Positions 17,284 through 26,116 are shown, numbered from the stretch's first letter. The stretch: DNA of 64,000 nt from UBA1081 sp045537555 (GCA_045537555.1 JAZSPR010000069.1:21296-85295), one strand, 5' to 3'. Notes: a model not told the origin generated them from the letters alone. Numbers and translations: made by a program.

Positions 17284-18021
17284 ATGGCTGACAAAAAAAA
17301 TCTGCCCGTTTTTTCCGTTTTACCGAAACATGTCGGTTTTATAATGGACGGTAACGGCAGATGGGCAAAAAACAGAGGACTTCCCCGAAGTGAAGGTCAC
17401 AAAGCAGGAGCTAAGACATTCAGAAAAATCGGTGAATATGCGGCTGACCTCGGCATTGAAGTTGTTACATTCTATGCATTTTCAACCGAAAACTGGAAAC
17501 GTCCCGAAGCAGAAGTCAATGCTATCATGGAACTTTTCGGAGATTATCTCAACGAGGTAATTGACCGTATACGTGAAAACGAAGAAAAAGGCATAAGACT
17601 TAAATTTATCGGTGACAGAAAAGGGATTTCACCCGAACTTCTGAATCTTATGGATTACACGGAAAAACTGACTGAAAACAAATCAAGAGTCACTCTTAAT
17701 ATTGCAATAAATTACGGCGGCAGACACGAAATTGCTTCCGCTGTAAAAGTAATTGCCGAAAAAGCCGTAAAGGGCGAAATTAATCCTGAAGAAATTGACG
17801 AAAAAATGATTTCAGATTATCTTTACACCAAAGGTCAGCCTGACCCTGACCTGATTATCCGTCCGAGCGGTGAATTCAGAACTTCAAATTTTCTTACATG
17901 GCAGGGCGCATACTCAGAACTCTGGTTTTCTGATGTACTTTGGCCCGATTTTAACGAAGAAAACTTCAATGAAGCTCTTCGTGCTTATGAAAACAGAAAC
18001 CGTCGTTTCGGCGGTGTATAA
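17284..18021 (+). CDS. uppS: Isoprenyl transferase (undecaprenyl diphosphate synthase)
   Basis: 245 residues of the cis-prenyltransferase family. MDGNGRWAK (catalytic Asp22) and the GHKAG loop bind diphosphate. The FYAFSTENWKRP motif and the C-terminal DLIIRPSGEFRTSNFLTWQ block complete the active site. It extends farnesyl diphosphate with IPP to undecaprenyl diphosphate, the lipid carrier for peptidoglycan and glycans. The ATG is 3 bases after frr, with its ribosome site (GGAGA) inside the frr end. Its IPP comes from the MEP pathway, two enzymes of which (dxr, ispG) are in this operon. Confidence 0.97.
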   Translation: MADKKNLPVFSVLPKHVGFIMDGNGRWAKNRGLPRSEGHKAGAKTFRKIGEYAADLGIEVVTFYAFSTENWKRPEAEVNAIMELFGDYLNEVIDRIRENEEKGIRLKFIGDRKGISPELLNLMDYTEKLTENKSRVTLNIAINYGGRHEIASAVKVIAEKAVKGEINPEEIDEKMISDYLYTKGQPDPDLIIRPSGEFRTSNFLTWQGAYSELWFSDVLWPDFNEENFNEALRAYENRNRRFGGV

Positions 18022-18022
18022 C

Positions 18023-18063
18023 CGACATTATCAGCGGAACTTTTCTCGGTTCCGCTGTTTGTC
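18023..18063 (+). promoter_or_regulatory. Long hairpin between uppS and cdsA
   Basis: CAGCGGAAC pairs with GTTCCGCTG around an 8-base loop. A lower stem CGACA/TGTCG flanks it with small bulges. No U-run of terminator quality follows (GTTTGTCGTTG), so it may be an attenuator, a processing site or an mRNA stabiliser rather than a true terminator. It lies in the only sizable gap of the operon (68 bases). Confidence 0.5.
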
Positions 18064-18089
18064 GTTGTTAGAAAGGTTACATTAATATT

Positions 18090-18929
18090 ATGAAAACAAG
18101 AATTATCACTGCTGTTCTCGCAATAGTTATCATACTTGTTCCGTGTTTTGTATTTTTACATTCTTTTGTTCTCCCCCTCATACTTGGGCTTTTTTCGGCA
18201 ATTGCCGTTTATGAAATTATCAATGCCACAGGCGGTAAAAACAAAGCACTTCTTATACTCAGCTGTCTGACTGCCGCCGCAATTCCTTTTTCATTTCATT
18301 TTAATCTTGAAATTCCGTTTATGCCCGTTGCAATCATTTATGTACTGGCATATCTTATCATAATGGTGCCAATGCATAAAATAACAAAATTCAATGATGT
18401 CATAACAGCACTTTTTTCAACAGTTGCGGTACCATGCTCATTGTCTGTATTCGTTCTTCTTCGTGATACGTATATTGAATATCCGGATAAATTCTCAAAA
18501 TCTGCAGGCGTTTTCCTTATTCTTTTTGCGATGTTCTGCGCATGGATGACAGACACTTTTGCTTATTTTACGGGAAAATTCCTCGGCAAACACAAGCTCT
18601 GCCCAAATGTCAGTCCAAACAAGACAATTGAAGGTGCCGTGGGTGGTGTAATCGGAAATATGATTGCCTGCAGTATTATGTTCATAATTTTTGACAAATT
18701 CTTCTTTACGGTGCATACTCTCGCCCTGTGGCAGATTATAATTATAAGTGCAATACTTTCTGTTATAAGTATGTTCGGAGACCTTTCAGCATCTCTTATC
18801 AAGAGAAATCACGGAATAAAAGACTTCGGAAATATCTTCCCCGGTCACGGCGGTGTAATGGACAGAATCGACAGCTGTCTGTTTGTTCTTCCCGCACTTT
18901 ATGTTTCACTTTATTTTTTAGTTTTCTGA
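18090..18929 (+). CDS. cdsA: Phosphatidate cytidylyltransferase
   Basis: 279 residues, integral membrane with about eight hydrophobic segments. The C-terminal CDP-diglyceride synthase signature is clear: LSVISMFGDLSASLIKRNHGIKDFGNIFPGHGGVMDRIDS in pieces, with the SLIKR.....D..N..PGHGG..DR.DS pattern. The GPK/SPNKTIEG cytosolic loop (about 175-182) is also seen. It makes CDP-diacylglycerol for phospholipid synthesis. The position between uppS and dxr is canonical. Confidence 0.95.
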   Translation: MKTRIITAVLAIVIILVPCFVFLHSFVLPLILGLFSAIAVYEIINATGGKNKALLILSCLTAAAIPFSFHFNLEIPFMPVAIIYVLAYLIIMVPMHKITKFNDVITALFSTVAVPCSLSVFVLLRDTYIEYPDKFSKSAGVFLILFAMFCAWMTDTFAYFTGKFLGKHKLCPNVSPNKTIEGAVGGVIGNMIACSIMFIIFDKFFFTVHTLALWQIIIISAILSVISMFGDLSASLIKRNHGIKDFGNIFPGHGGVMDRIDSCLFVLPALYVSLYFLVF

Positions 18930-18940
18930 GGTGAAAAGAA

Positions 18941-20083
18941 ATGAAAAAAATTGCAATTCTCGGTTCAACAGGTTCAATCGGCACACAGTCAATTGATGTT
19001 GCAAGTAAACATAACTATAAAGTGACAGCTCTCACAGCTCATTCAAATGCAAAACTTCTTGAGGAGCAGGCAAGACTTCTCAAGCCGCATAAGGTCGCTC
19101 TTTATGATAAAAAAGGTGCAGAAGAACTTAAAACTGCTCTTGCTGATACTGATATAAAAGTACTTTCAGGTGAAGAAGGTATAATTGAATGTGCTGCAGA
19201 AACTGATGCAAATACAGTTATAAATTCAGTTGTCGGCATGGCAGGTCTAAAACCTACCCTTGCTGTTATCAATGCCGGAAAAACACTTGCACTTGCAAAC
19301 AAAGAGTCTCTTGTTGCGGGTGGTCAGCTTGTTATGGATGCTGCAAAAAAAAATAATGTATCAATTCTTCCTGTTGACAGCGAACATTCAGCTATTTTTC
19401 AATGTCTTCAGGGAAAGCCGTCAAACAAGTCACTCAAAAAGATTATTCTCACAGCATCAGGCGGTCCTTTCTTCGGAAAATCAAAAGAAGAAATGCAAAA
19501 TATGACTGCCGCTGATGCTCTTAAACACCCCAATTGGAGTATGGGTGCTAAAATAACCATTGACTCTGCTACTATGTTCAACAAGGGCCTTGAACTGATT
19601 GAAGCAGTATGGCTATTCGGTGTTACTCCCGATATGATTGACATTGTTGTGCACCGTGAAAGCATTGTACATTCAATGGTTGAATACGATGATAATTCAG
19701 TAATTGCGCAACTCGGTCTTCCCGATATGAGAATCCCTATTCAGTATGCTCTGACCTACCCCGAAAGATTTGAGTCACCAACTGGTGAAATCAATTTTGC
19801 AAAACTCGGAAAACTCACATTTTTTGAACCCGATTATGATACATTCCGTTGTATTGATATCTGCAGAAATGCAATAAATCAGGGCGGTCTTATGCCTTCA
19901 GCCGTTAATTCAGCAAACGAAGAAGTAAACAGACTTTTCAGAGAAGGAAAAATCGGCTTCAATGACATTCCCGACCTCATTCTCAAAGGTGCTGCTGCCG
20001 CTCCCGTAAAAGATATTTTTACTGTTGATGATGTTTACGAAACAGACGCACTTGTAAGAGAATGTGTAATTTCAAACATCTGA
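18941..20083 (+). CDS. dxr: 1-deoxy-D-xylulose-5-phosphate reductoisomerase
   Basis: 380 residues, full length. The N-terminal NADPH-binding motif GSTGSIG (8-14), the LANKESLV stretch, the metal-binding PVDSEHSAIFQC segment and the HPNWSMGAKITIDSAT block are all diagnostic. It makes 2-C-methyl-D-erythritol 4-phosphate, the committed step of the MEP isoprenoid pathway, which feeds uppS in the same operon. An AGGTG site precedes the ATG, 11 bases after cdsA. Confidence 0.97.
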   Translation: MKKIAILGSTGSIGTQSIDVASKHNYKVTALTAHSNAKLLEEQARLLKPHKVALYDKKGAEELKTALADTDIKVLSGEEGIIECAAETDANTVINSVVGMAGLKPTLAVINAGKTLALANKESLVAGGQLVMDAAKKNNVSILPVDSEHSAIFQCLQGKPSNKSLKKIILTASGGPFFGKSKEEMQNMTAADALKHPNWSMGAKITIDSATMFNKGLELIEAVWLFGVTPDMIDIVVHRESIVHSMVEYDDNSVIAQLGLPDMRIPIQYALTYPERFESPTGEINFAKLGKLTFFEPDYDTFRCIDICRNAINQGGLMPSAVNSANEEVNRLFREGKIGFNDIPDLILKGAAAAPVKDIFTVDDVYETDALVRECVISNI

Positions 20084-20099
20084 AAGGATTGATTTTTAA

Positions 20100-21191
20100 T
20101 TGAATTTATTTCCCTTAGCAATAAATTTTTCCGAAATATGGAATAAAGCATGGCCGATACTCATGGCAATTCTCTTTTTCGGACTGATAATAGGTATTCA
20201 CGAATTCGGACACTTCATTTCAGCTAAAATATTCGGAGTCAGAGTACACGAATTTGCACTCGGAATGGGTCCCGCCATTTTCAAAAAGAAAAAAGGTGAA
20301 ACACAGTATGCACTCAGACTCTTCCCTATCGGCGGTTATGTCAATATGGAAGGTGAAGATGAAGAAAGTGACGATGAAGGAGCATTCTGCAAAAAGAAGT
20401 GGTGGCAGAAACTAATCATTGTTGCCGCAGGTGCAATAATGAACCTTATTCTCGGACTTATTTTTGTCACAATCCTGACATGCATGGATGACCTTGTAGG
20501 TACAACGCAGATTCACTCTTTCCATGAAAATGCAACAAGTGTACAGTACGGACTTGAAGCCGGTGATACAATTAAGAAAATCAACGGTACAAATATTTAT
20601 TCAAGCCGTGATATCAGTTATGCTCTGCAGAGAGATGAAGACGGTATTTATGACTTTGTAGTTAACCGTAACGGTGAAAAAATTGAACTCAAAGATGTTC
20701 ATTTTGAAACAAAACCTGCCGATAACGGACATAATATAATCATTTTTGATTTTATTATAGTGGGTGTTGAAAAGACCCCCGTTAACGTCATCACTACATC
20801 ATTTCTTGACACAGTTTCAACTGCAAGACTTGTTTGGCTCACTCTTTTTGACCTCATAACCGGACGTTACGGGCTTAACGATCTTTCAGGTCCTGTCGGT
20901 ACTGTTTCAATTATTGCAGAAACCACATCACAGGCAGTTGCATCAGGTGCAGGTTTTGATATGATAATATACATCATGGCTCTCATCTCAATCAACGTCG
21001 GTGTATTTAATCTTCTTCCCATCCCTGCACTCGACGGAGGACGACTGTTCTTTATCCTGATTGAAGCAATCAGAAGAAAACCCATTCCTGCAAAATATGA
21101 GGGATATATTCATGCAGTAGGCATGGCGTTATTACTGCTTCTTATGGTCGTTATAACATTCAATGATATTAAAAATCTTATTATAAATTAA
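20100..21191 (+). CDS. rseP: Site-2 protease RseP (RIP zinc metalloprotease)
   Basis: 363 residues. The zinc motif HEFGH is at 34-38 in the first membrane helix. A single PDZ domain follows (about 135-200, EAGDTIKKINGTNI), and the NLLPIPALDGG motif with the third metal ligand lies in a C-terminal helix. It cleaves transmembrane anti-sigma factors or signal-peptide remnants inside the membrane. The frame opens with TTG at 20100 after GAAAGGA; no upstream ATG in frame precedes the membrane helix. It is 16 bases after dxr and 10 bases before ispG. Confidence 0.93.
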   Translation: MNLFPLAINFSEIWNKAWPILMAILFFGLIIGIHEFGHFISAKIFGVRVHEFALGMGPAIFKKKKGETQYALRLFPIGGYVNMEGEDEESDDEGAFCKKKWWQKLIIVAAGAIMNLILGLIFVTILTCMDDLVGTTQIHSFHENATSVQYGLEAGDTIKKINGTNIYSSRDISYALQRDEDGIYDFVVNRNGEKIELKDVHFETKPADNGHNIIIFDFIIVGVEKTPVNVITTSFLDTVSTARLVWLTLFDLITGRYGLNDLSGPVGTVSIIAETTSQAVASGAGFDMIIYIMALISINVGVFNLLPIPALDGGRLFFILIEAIRRKPIPAKYEGYIHAVGMALLLLLMVVITFNDIKNLIIN

Positions 21192-21201
21192 GGTGATTGA
21201 T

Positions 21202-22257
21202 ATGTTTTCAAGAAGAAAAGCAAAGGAAGTTAAAATCGGAAATATCACAATCGGAGGAAATCACCCGATTGCAGTTCAATCAATGCTCAATACTCTTGCC
21301 TCCGATGCAGATGCATGTGTGGAGCAAGCTTTAAGACTGCAGAATGCCGGTTGCGAAATTATCAGAACAGCAGTACCCGACCTTGACTGCGTTAAAACCG
21401 TATACAAACTAAAAGAAAACATTAATATCCCCGTTGTAGCAGATATTCATTTTGACTACAGAATCGCACTTGAATGTGCCGAAGCAGGTATAGATAAAAT
21501 CAGAATCAACCCCGGTAACATCGGGTCAGACGACAGAGTAAAAGCCGTTGCAGACAAATGCAGAGAAAAGAATATACCAATAAGAATAGGTGTAAATTCA
21601 GGTTCTCTTGAAAAAGAAATTCTTGCAAAATATGGCTCTCCCACTCCCGAAGCTCTTGCAGAGAGTGCAATGTATCATGCTTCTCTTCTTGAAAAATTTG
21701 ATTTTGACAACATAATTCTATCTCTCAAATCATCCGATGTAATGAAATCGTTTGAAGCTTACAGCATTGTCGGAGAAAAATGTGATTATCCGTTACATAT
21801 CGGTGTTACGGAAGCAGGAACGGAGAGAATGGGCATAATAAAATCATCTGCCGGTCTCGGAGCACTGCTTCTCAACGGTATCGGTGATACAATGCGAATT
21901 TCACTCACAGCCGATCCCGTAAAAGAAATTTATGCGGCATATGATTTGCTGAAAGCATTGGGACTTCGTAACAAAGGTATAAAATTTGTTTCATGTCCTA
22001 CATGCGGACGAACAAAAATTGATCTTATAAAACTCGCAAGCGAAGCTGAAGAAAGGCTCAAAGGCTGCACCAAAGAATTAACAGTCGCAATTATGGGGTG
22101 TATTGTAAACGGCCCGGGAGAAGCCCGTGAAGCAGACATCGGTATTGCAGGCGGTGACGGTTGCGGACTTATTTTCAAAAAAGGAGAAATACTCAGAAAA
22201 GTTCCCGAAGATAAGCTTATAGATGAACTTATAAGTGAAATTGAGAACTCATTCTGA
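21202..22257 (+). CDS. ispG: 4-hydroxy-3-methylbut-2-enyl-diphosphate synthase (flavodoxin type)
   Basis: About 351 residues. It has the compact bacterial GcpE form with an N-terminal TIM barrel (VQSMLNTLASDAD, ADIHFDYRIAL). A C-terminal [4Fe-4S] domain carries SCPTCGR and MGCIVNGPGEA, whose three cysteines and Glu bind the cluster. It performs the penultimate MEP-pathway step. A GTG at 21193 is in frame but forms part of the AAGGTGA ribosome site, so ATG at 21202 is used. In many Firmicutes polC or proS follows; here an acyltransferase-like gene does. Confidence 0.96.
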   Translation: MFSRRKAKEVKIGNITIGGNHPIAVQSMLNTLASDADACVEQALRLQNAGCEIIRTAVPDLDCVKTVYKLKENINIPVVADIHFDYRIALECAEAGIDKIRINPGNIGSDDRVKAVADKCREKNIPIRIGVNSGSLEKEILAKYGSPTPEALAESAMYHASLLEKFDFDNIILSLKSSDVMKSFEAYSIVGEKCDYPLHIGVTEAGTERMGIIKSSAGLGALLLNGIGDTMRISLTADPVKEIYAAYDLLKALGLRNKGIKFVSCPTCGRTKIDLIKLASEAEERLKGCTKELTVAIMGCIVNGPGEAREADIGIAGGDGCGLIFKKGEILRKVPEDKLIDELISEIENSF

Positions 22258-22272
22258 TGAAAAATTCAGAAT

Positions 22273-23556
22273 ATGAAAAAAATCAAAAAAAATATTCCGA
22301 ATAAAACATGGTTCAAACTTGATAATGCCGGCACTGTTTTTCCGGGTCAGAATACACAGACATGGTCTAATGTAATCAGAGCGTCTATAAATCTGAAAGA
22401 AGAAATTGATCCTGGAATTCTGTTTGAAGCCGTAAAACAATGCTTACCGAGATTTCCTACAATGGCAGTAAGACTCCGTAACGGTTTTTTCTGGCATTAC
22501 ATTGAAAAAAATCCTGAGCCTCCTGTTGTTCTGCCCGATGCGAACAATCCGTGCCTACGTATCAAATTTGACGAAAACAACAGATATATGTTCAGAATAT
22601 TCTATTATAAAAACAGAATTTCACTCGAAATTTTCCATGCATTAACAGACGGATTCGGTGCCTGTGTATTTCTTAACACAATCACGGCACAGTATCTCAG
22701 ATTAAAAGGTTATTCAATTCCTGTCGGCGGTATGGTTCTTGATATAAATGAAGAACCAAAACCCGAAGAAATTGAAGACTCTTTTGTCAAATACGCGTCA
22801 AAAACCGGAAAAGAAAGACTGCCGCTATTCAAAACCTACCACAGAACAGGCACAAAAATGCCGAAACATACATCAATAATAACAACGGGATATGTTCCTG
22901 TTGATAAAGTCAAAGCAAAATCAAAGGAATACAGTGTTACAATAACCGAATATCTTGCAGGAATTCTTATGTATCTGCATATTCAGTTTCAGAAAGCTGA
23001 AAACACACGTCAGAAAGATGTATGCATGCAGATTCCCGTTAACGCAAGAAATCAGTTTCCTTCAAAAACACTCAGAAACTTTTCAGTAAACTATAATTTA
23101 CGGATTGACCCTAATTGGGGTGAATATACTTTTGAAGAAGTATTAAGACACCTTTCCCTGAGTCTCAGACTTACAAACAATCCCAAACATCTCTCAGTTA
23201 TGTTTGCGGCAAATATTGCAATGGAAAAAAATCCTTTTATGAGATTTCTGCCGTTGTTTATCAAAGATCTTGCTGTCGGCCTTGTATTTGTATTCGGTGC
23301 CGAAAAAACAACAACATCTGTTTTTACAAACCTCGGAGTTGCAAAAGTGCCTGATGAAATGATGGAACACATTGAAAGCTGTATTCTTATGCCAAGCCCC
23401 GGCAGACTCAACGGAGCAAGAGTCGGAGCCGCATCAATCGGTAATACAATGGCGATTACTTTTTCAAATATGTATACCGATACCGATGTTGAAAGAGAAT
23501 TTTTCCGTTTTCTGATAAAAGAAGGAATTCCCGTAAAAATAGAAAGTAATAAGTAA
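22273..23556 (+). CDS. Condensation-fold acyltransferase-like protein (HxxxDG family)
   Basis: 427 residues. HALTDG at 122-127 is the HxxxDG active-site motif shared by condensation domains, alcohol O-acetyltransferases, wax-ester synthases and Pap-type acyltransferases. The preceding RIFYYKNRISLEIFHA strand and the later NARNQFPSKTLRNFSVN segment fit the two-lobed fold. No carrier protein or adenylation domain is present, so it is a free-standing acyltransferase of unknown donor and acceptor. It has no signal peptide. It starts 15 bases after ispG without a good ribosome site, and is followed by a zinc-ribbon membrane protein, perhaps its partner. Confidence 0.72.
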   Translation: MKKIKKNIPNKTWFKLDNAGTVFPGQNTQTWSNVIRASINLKEEIDPGILFEAVKQCLPRFPTMAVRLRNGFFWHYIEKNPEPPVVLPDANNPCLRIKFDENNRYMFRIFYYKNRISLEIFHALTDGFGACVFLNTITAQYLRLKGYSIPVGGMVLDINEEPKPEEIEDSFVKYASKTGKERLPLFKTYHRTGTKMPKHTSIITTGYVPVDKVKAKSKEYSVTITEYLAGILMYLHIQFQKAENTRQKDVCMQIPVNARNQFPSKTLRNFSVNYNLRIDPNWGEYTFEEVLRHLSLSLRLTNNPKHLSVMFAANIAMEKNPFMRFLPLFIKDLAVGLVFVFGAEKTTTSVFTNLGVAKVPDEMMEHIESCILMPSPGRLNGARVGAASIGNTMAITFSNMYTDTDVEREFFRFLIKEGIPVKIESNK

Positions 23557-23575
23557 TAAAAAGGATGATAATATT

Positions 23576-24283
23576 ATGTCCTATTGTGTTAATTGCGGTG
23601 TTGAACTTGACAACAGCACTCTGAAGTGCCCTTTATGTGATACACCTGTTATCAACCCCAATATATTAAAAAATCAGCAGGAAGCTCCGGCATTTCCTGA
23701 AAGAATTGAAATCCCTCAATCATCAAAAAACAAATACGGAGCTATTATTTTATCAATCTTATTGTTAATCCCCAACATTGTCTGCATCATTACAAATCTT
23801 CTTTTTACTCCTGAATTATTATGGAGTATATATGTTGTATCTTCTTCCGCAATGTTCTGGTTCCTGTTTGTATTCCCTTTTATAATGAAAAGAAAACTCC
23901 CGTATCTTATTGTAACAGTTGATGCAATTGCAACTGCTATATATATTTTCATTTTTTATTATTACAATTCTCCGCGGACAGATAATTGGTTCTGGACAGT
24001 TGCGATACCTATTGATATCGGTGTTTTTCTCTGTGTTGCAATTCTTATTTCATTCTTTTCAAAACCGAGATCAAAAGCTGTATCAGCAATTGCATTACTT
24101 ACTTCAGTAACCGCCCTTTGCGTGTTTTTATGTCTGATAATCAATCTTCATGCATATTCTGTTGTTGCAACTTATATTACATTGATTATCGGAACTTCAA
24201 GCCTTATCCTGCTTATATTCTTCATTGCCGTTGAAAAGAATAAAAAACTCTATTCATGGTTATCAAGAAAATTCTTTTATTGA
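23576..24283 (+). CDS. Zinc-ribbon membrane protein (DUF6320-like)
   Basis: 235 residues. An N-terminal zinc ribbon uses Cys4, Cys7, Cys18 and Cys21 (YCVNCG, LKCPLCD). After a linker there are about six hydrophobic helices from residue 52 to 225, ending in a basic tail. The layout resembles the DUF6320 family, which I recall occurring next to alcohol-acetyltransferase-like genes, as here; the name is from memory. Function unknown. AAAGGATG precedes the ATG. It is the last gene of the pyrH-to-ispG transcript, before the hairpin at 24337. Confidence 0.65.
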   Translation: MSYCVNCGVELDNSTLKCPLCDTPVINPNILKNQQEAPAFPERIEIPQSSKNKYGAIILSILLLIPNIVCIITNLLFTPELLWSIYVVSSSAMFWFLFVFPFIMKRKLPYLIVTVDAIATAIYIFIFYYYNSPRTDNWFWTVAIPIDIGVFLCVAILISFFSKPRSKAVSAIALLTSVTALCVFLCLIINLHAYSVVATYITLIIGTSSLILLIFFIAVEKNKKLYSWLSRKFFY

Positions 24284-24336
24284 TAAAATTTTCCGCTATA
24301 AAAATGACACTTGTTTTTTTCAATAAAATATTGCAT

Positions 24337-24370
24337 AATAGAGATTGTAAATTCAATCTCTATTTTTTAT
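24337..24370 (+). terminator. Terminator of the pyrH operon
   Basis: AATAGAGATTG (24337-24347) pairs perfectly with CAATCTCTATT (24354-24364) around a 6-base loop, then TTTTATTATT follows. A weak promoter (TTGTTT 24311-24316, 17-base spacer, CATAAT 24334-24339) overlaps its left arm, so the hairpin could instead begin the leader of the lysozyme mRNA. Confidence 0.75.
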
Positions 24371-24392
24371 TATTCGGGAAGGTAAAACATTT

Positions 24393-25994
24393 ATGAAAAA
24401 ATTTATTTCATTAATATCAGTTTTAATTCTGATTTTGTCATCAGGCATAATTTCATATGCTGAGACCGAAGAAAAAACACACAGAAACACAGGTGAATTA
24501 AGAGTTGATATGATAGGACATGCAAAATCTCAACTTGGTTATCAAGCAACCGAAGAAGGATCTAAATTCGATACTCTTACATCAAACGATACTGACAACT
24601 GGAGTTCTTCATTCATTGCATGGTGTGCAAACGAAGCTTTTATATCAGAAGAATCAATCCCCAGAACTGCATCAATCATTGAACTTTATGATTTTTTTAA
24701 TGAGAATCAGACATATTATTCAAAAGAAGAATATACTCCTTTAGCAGGTGATATCATATTTATAAAAACAGATGATGAACTTTCCATCTGCGGGATTGTT
24801 ACAAATATCGATGAAGATTATGTTACCGCAATTGTCGGCGATGATGAAAATACTGTCAAGAAAAAAATGTATGACTTAAAACTTCCAAAAATCGCAGGAT
24901 ATGCCTCCCCTGATTATACAATGAGAGCCTTTGTTACAAAAGGAAATCATATTACTACTACTGATTCGCTGAACTTCAGAAGTCAACCAACCACAGAATC
25001 GGATATTCTTGATAAAATATCACTCGGAACAATTCTGAATATTACAGAAATAAAAGACGGTTGGGGAAAAACAACATATAAAGAAAAAAACGGATATGTA
25101 AGCATGGATTATGTTTCACAATATAATGCATTACATACTGACCCGAGATATGCTGTCAACTGGAATGTAATTGATATTTCAAAATATCAGGACGATATTG
25201 ACTGGGATAAACTAAAACAAGAAGATATAAGTGCAGTAATTATACGTCTCGGTTTCAGAGCAACAAGAACAAAAGTATTATATGAAGATGAAAAGTTCCT
25301 TGAATATTATAATAAAGCTAAAGAAAACGGATTTCATGTAGGATGTTATTTCTATTCAGGTGCAACAACAAATATTGAAGCTATTGAAGAAGCTAATTAT
25401 ATTGTAAATTACATAAAAACAAACAATCTTACTTTTGATATGCCCGTATATTGGGACGTTGAGGATGATATCATAAAGGATACCGGCAAAAATAACATCT
25501 GCAAAATGACAAAAGAATTCTTTTCCGTAATGGATTTTGCAAAAATATATACAGGTGTTTATACAAGTTCCTCATGGATGAAAGATTTCTTTGACCCGTC
25601 ATTATTTTCAGGACATGCTTTATGGGTTGCTGACTGGAGAGGTTATTGCGGATATACCGGAGATTACGGAATGTGGCAGTATACCGAAAACGGAACCGTT
25701 GCCGGAATATCAGGTGATGTTGATAAAAATTACTGTTACATAAATTATCCGTTGTTTATTCCTGATTTCAATTTCAATTCTCAGAATCCCCCTCCGACAG
25801 TATCAATTCAAAAAGGGGACATTAATAAAGACGGTAAAATAACTGCAGCAGATGCAAGAACGGTGCTTCGTATTTCTGCTAAACTTGAAGAAATACTTGA
25901 AGAAAACAGAGTTATTGCGGATTATAACAGTGATGATAAAATTACTGCATCGGATGCAAGACTTATTCTGAGAAAATCTGCAAAACTTGACTGA
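24393..25994 (+). CDS. Secreted GH25 lysozyme with degenerate CHAP, SH3b and type I dockerin domains
   Basis: 533 residues. A signal peptide (1-23) is followed by a CHAP-like domain (about 35-180), an SH3b wall-binding domain (about 187-243), a GH25 muramidase (about 259-455), and a C-terminal type I dockerin with two calcium repeats (475-533; DINKDGKITAADA and YNSDDKITASDA). GH25 active-site acids are present (Asp261 in VIDISKY, Asp355 and Glu357 in WDVED), so it should cleave peptidoglycan. In the CHAP part the usual WC nucleophile reads WS (Ser71), the HVGIV histidine position is Ile132, and the IEGN block reads IVGD. The amidase is therefore probably dead and used for binding. The dockerin implies docking to a cohesin scaffold encoded elsewhere. 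Confidence 0.88.
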   Translation: MKKFISLISVLILILSSGIISYAETEEKTHRNTGELRVDMIGHAKSQLGYQATEEGSKFDTLTSNDTDNWSSSFIAWCANEAFISEESIPRTASIIELYDFFNENQTYYSKEEYTPLAGDIIFIKTDDELSICGIVTNIDEDYVTAIVGDDENTVKKKMYDLKLPKIAGYASPDYTMRAFVTKGNHITTTDSLNFRSQPTTESDILDKISLGTILNITEIKDGWGKTTYKEKNGYVSMDYVSQYNALHTDPRYAVNWNVIDISKYQDDIDWDKLKQEDISAVIIRLGFRATRTKVLYEDEKFLEYYNKAKENGFHVGCYFYSGATTNIEAIEEANYIVNYIKTNNLTFDMPVYWDVEDDIIKDTGKNNICKMTKEFFSVMDFAKIYTGVYTSSSWMKDFFDPSLFSGHALWVADWRGYCGYTGDYGMWQYTENGTVAGISGDVDKNYCYINYPLFIPDFNFNSQNPPPTVSIQKGDINKDGKITAADARTVLRISAKLEEILEENRVIADYNSDDKITASDARLILRKSAKLD

Positions 25995-26009
25995 CAAATT
26001 AATATCATT

Positions 26010-26046
26010 AAATGCTGATAGATTATGATTTATCAGCATTTTTTTA
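26010..26046 (+). terminator. Terminator after the lysozyme gene
   Basis: AAATGCTGATA (26010-26020) pairs with TATCAGCATTT (26031-26041) around a 10-base loop, followed by a T-run. Confidence 0.88.
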
Positions 26047-26053
26047 AAATATA

Positions 26054-26082
26054 TTTACTTTTTGCGAAAATAAATATATAAT
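26054..26082 (+). promoter_or_regulatory. Promoter of the double-phosphatase gene
   Basis: TTTACT (26054-26059), a 17-base spacer and a perfect TATAAT (26077-26082) lie 35 bases upstream of the start codon. Confidence 0.65.
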
Positions 26083-26116
26083 AAACATAAGAATATTTAA
26101 AAAAAGGAAGATGTTT

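Noticed and set aside
22258..22305. Fifteen-codon reading frame between ispG and the acyltransferase-like gene
   Set aside because: It overlaps the start of the longer gene in another frame, has no ribosome site of its own and no recognisable content.
24311..24364. Riboswitch before the lysozyme gene
   Set aside because: The single hairpin fits a terminator of the preceding operon; no conserved aptamer core or second alternative stem is visible.
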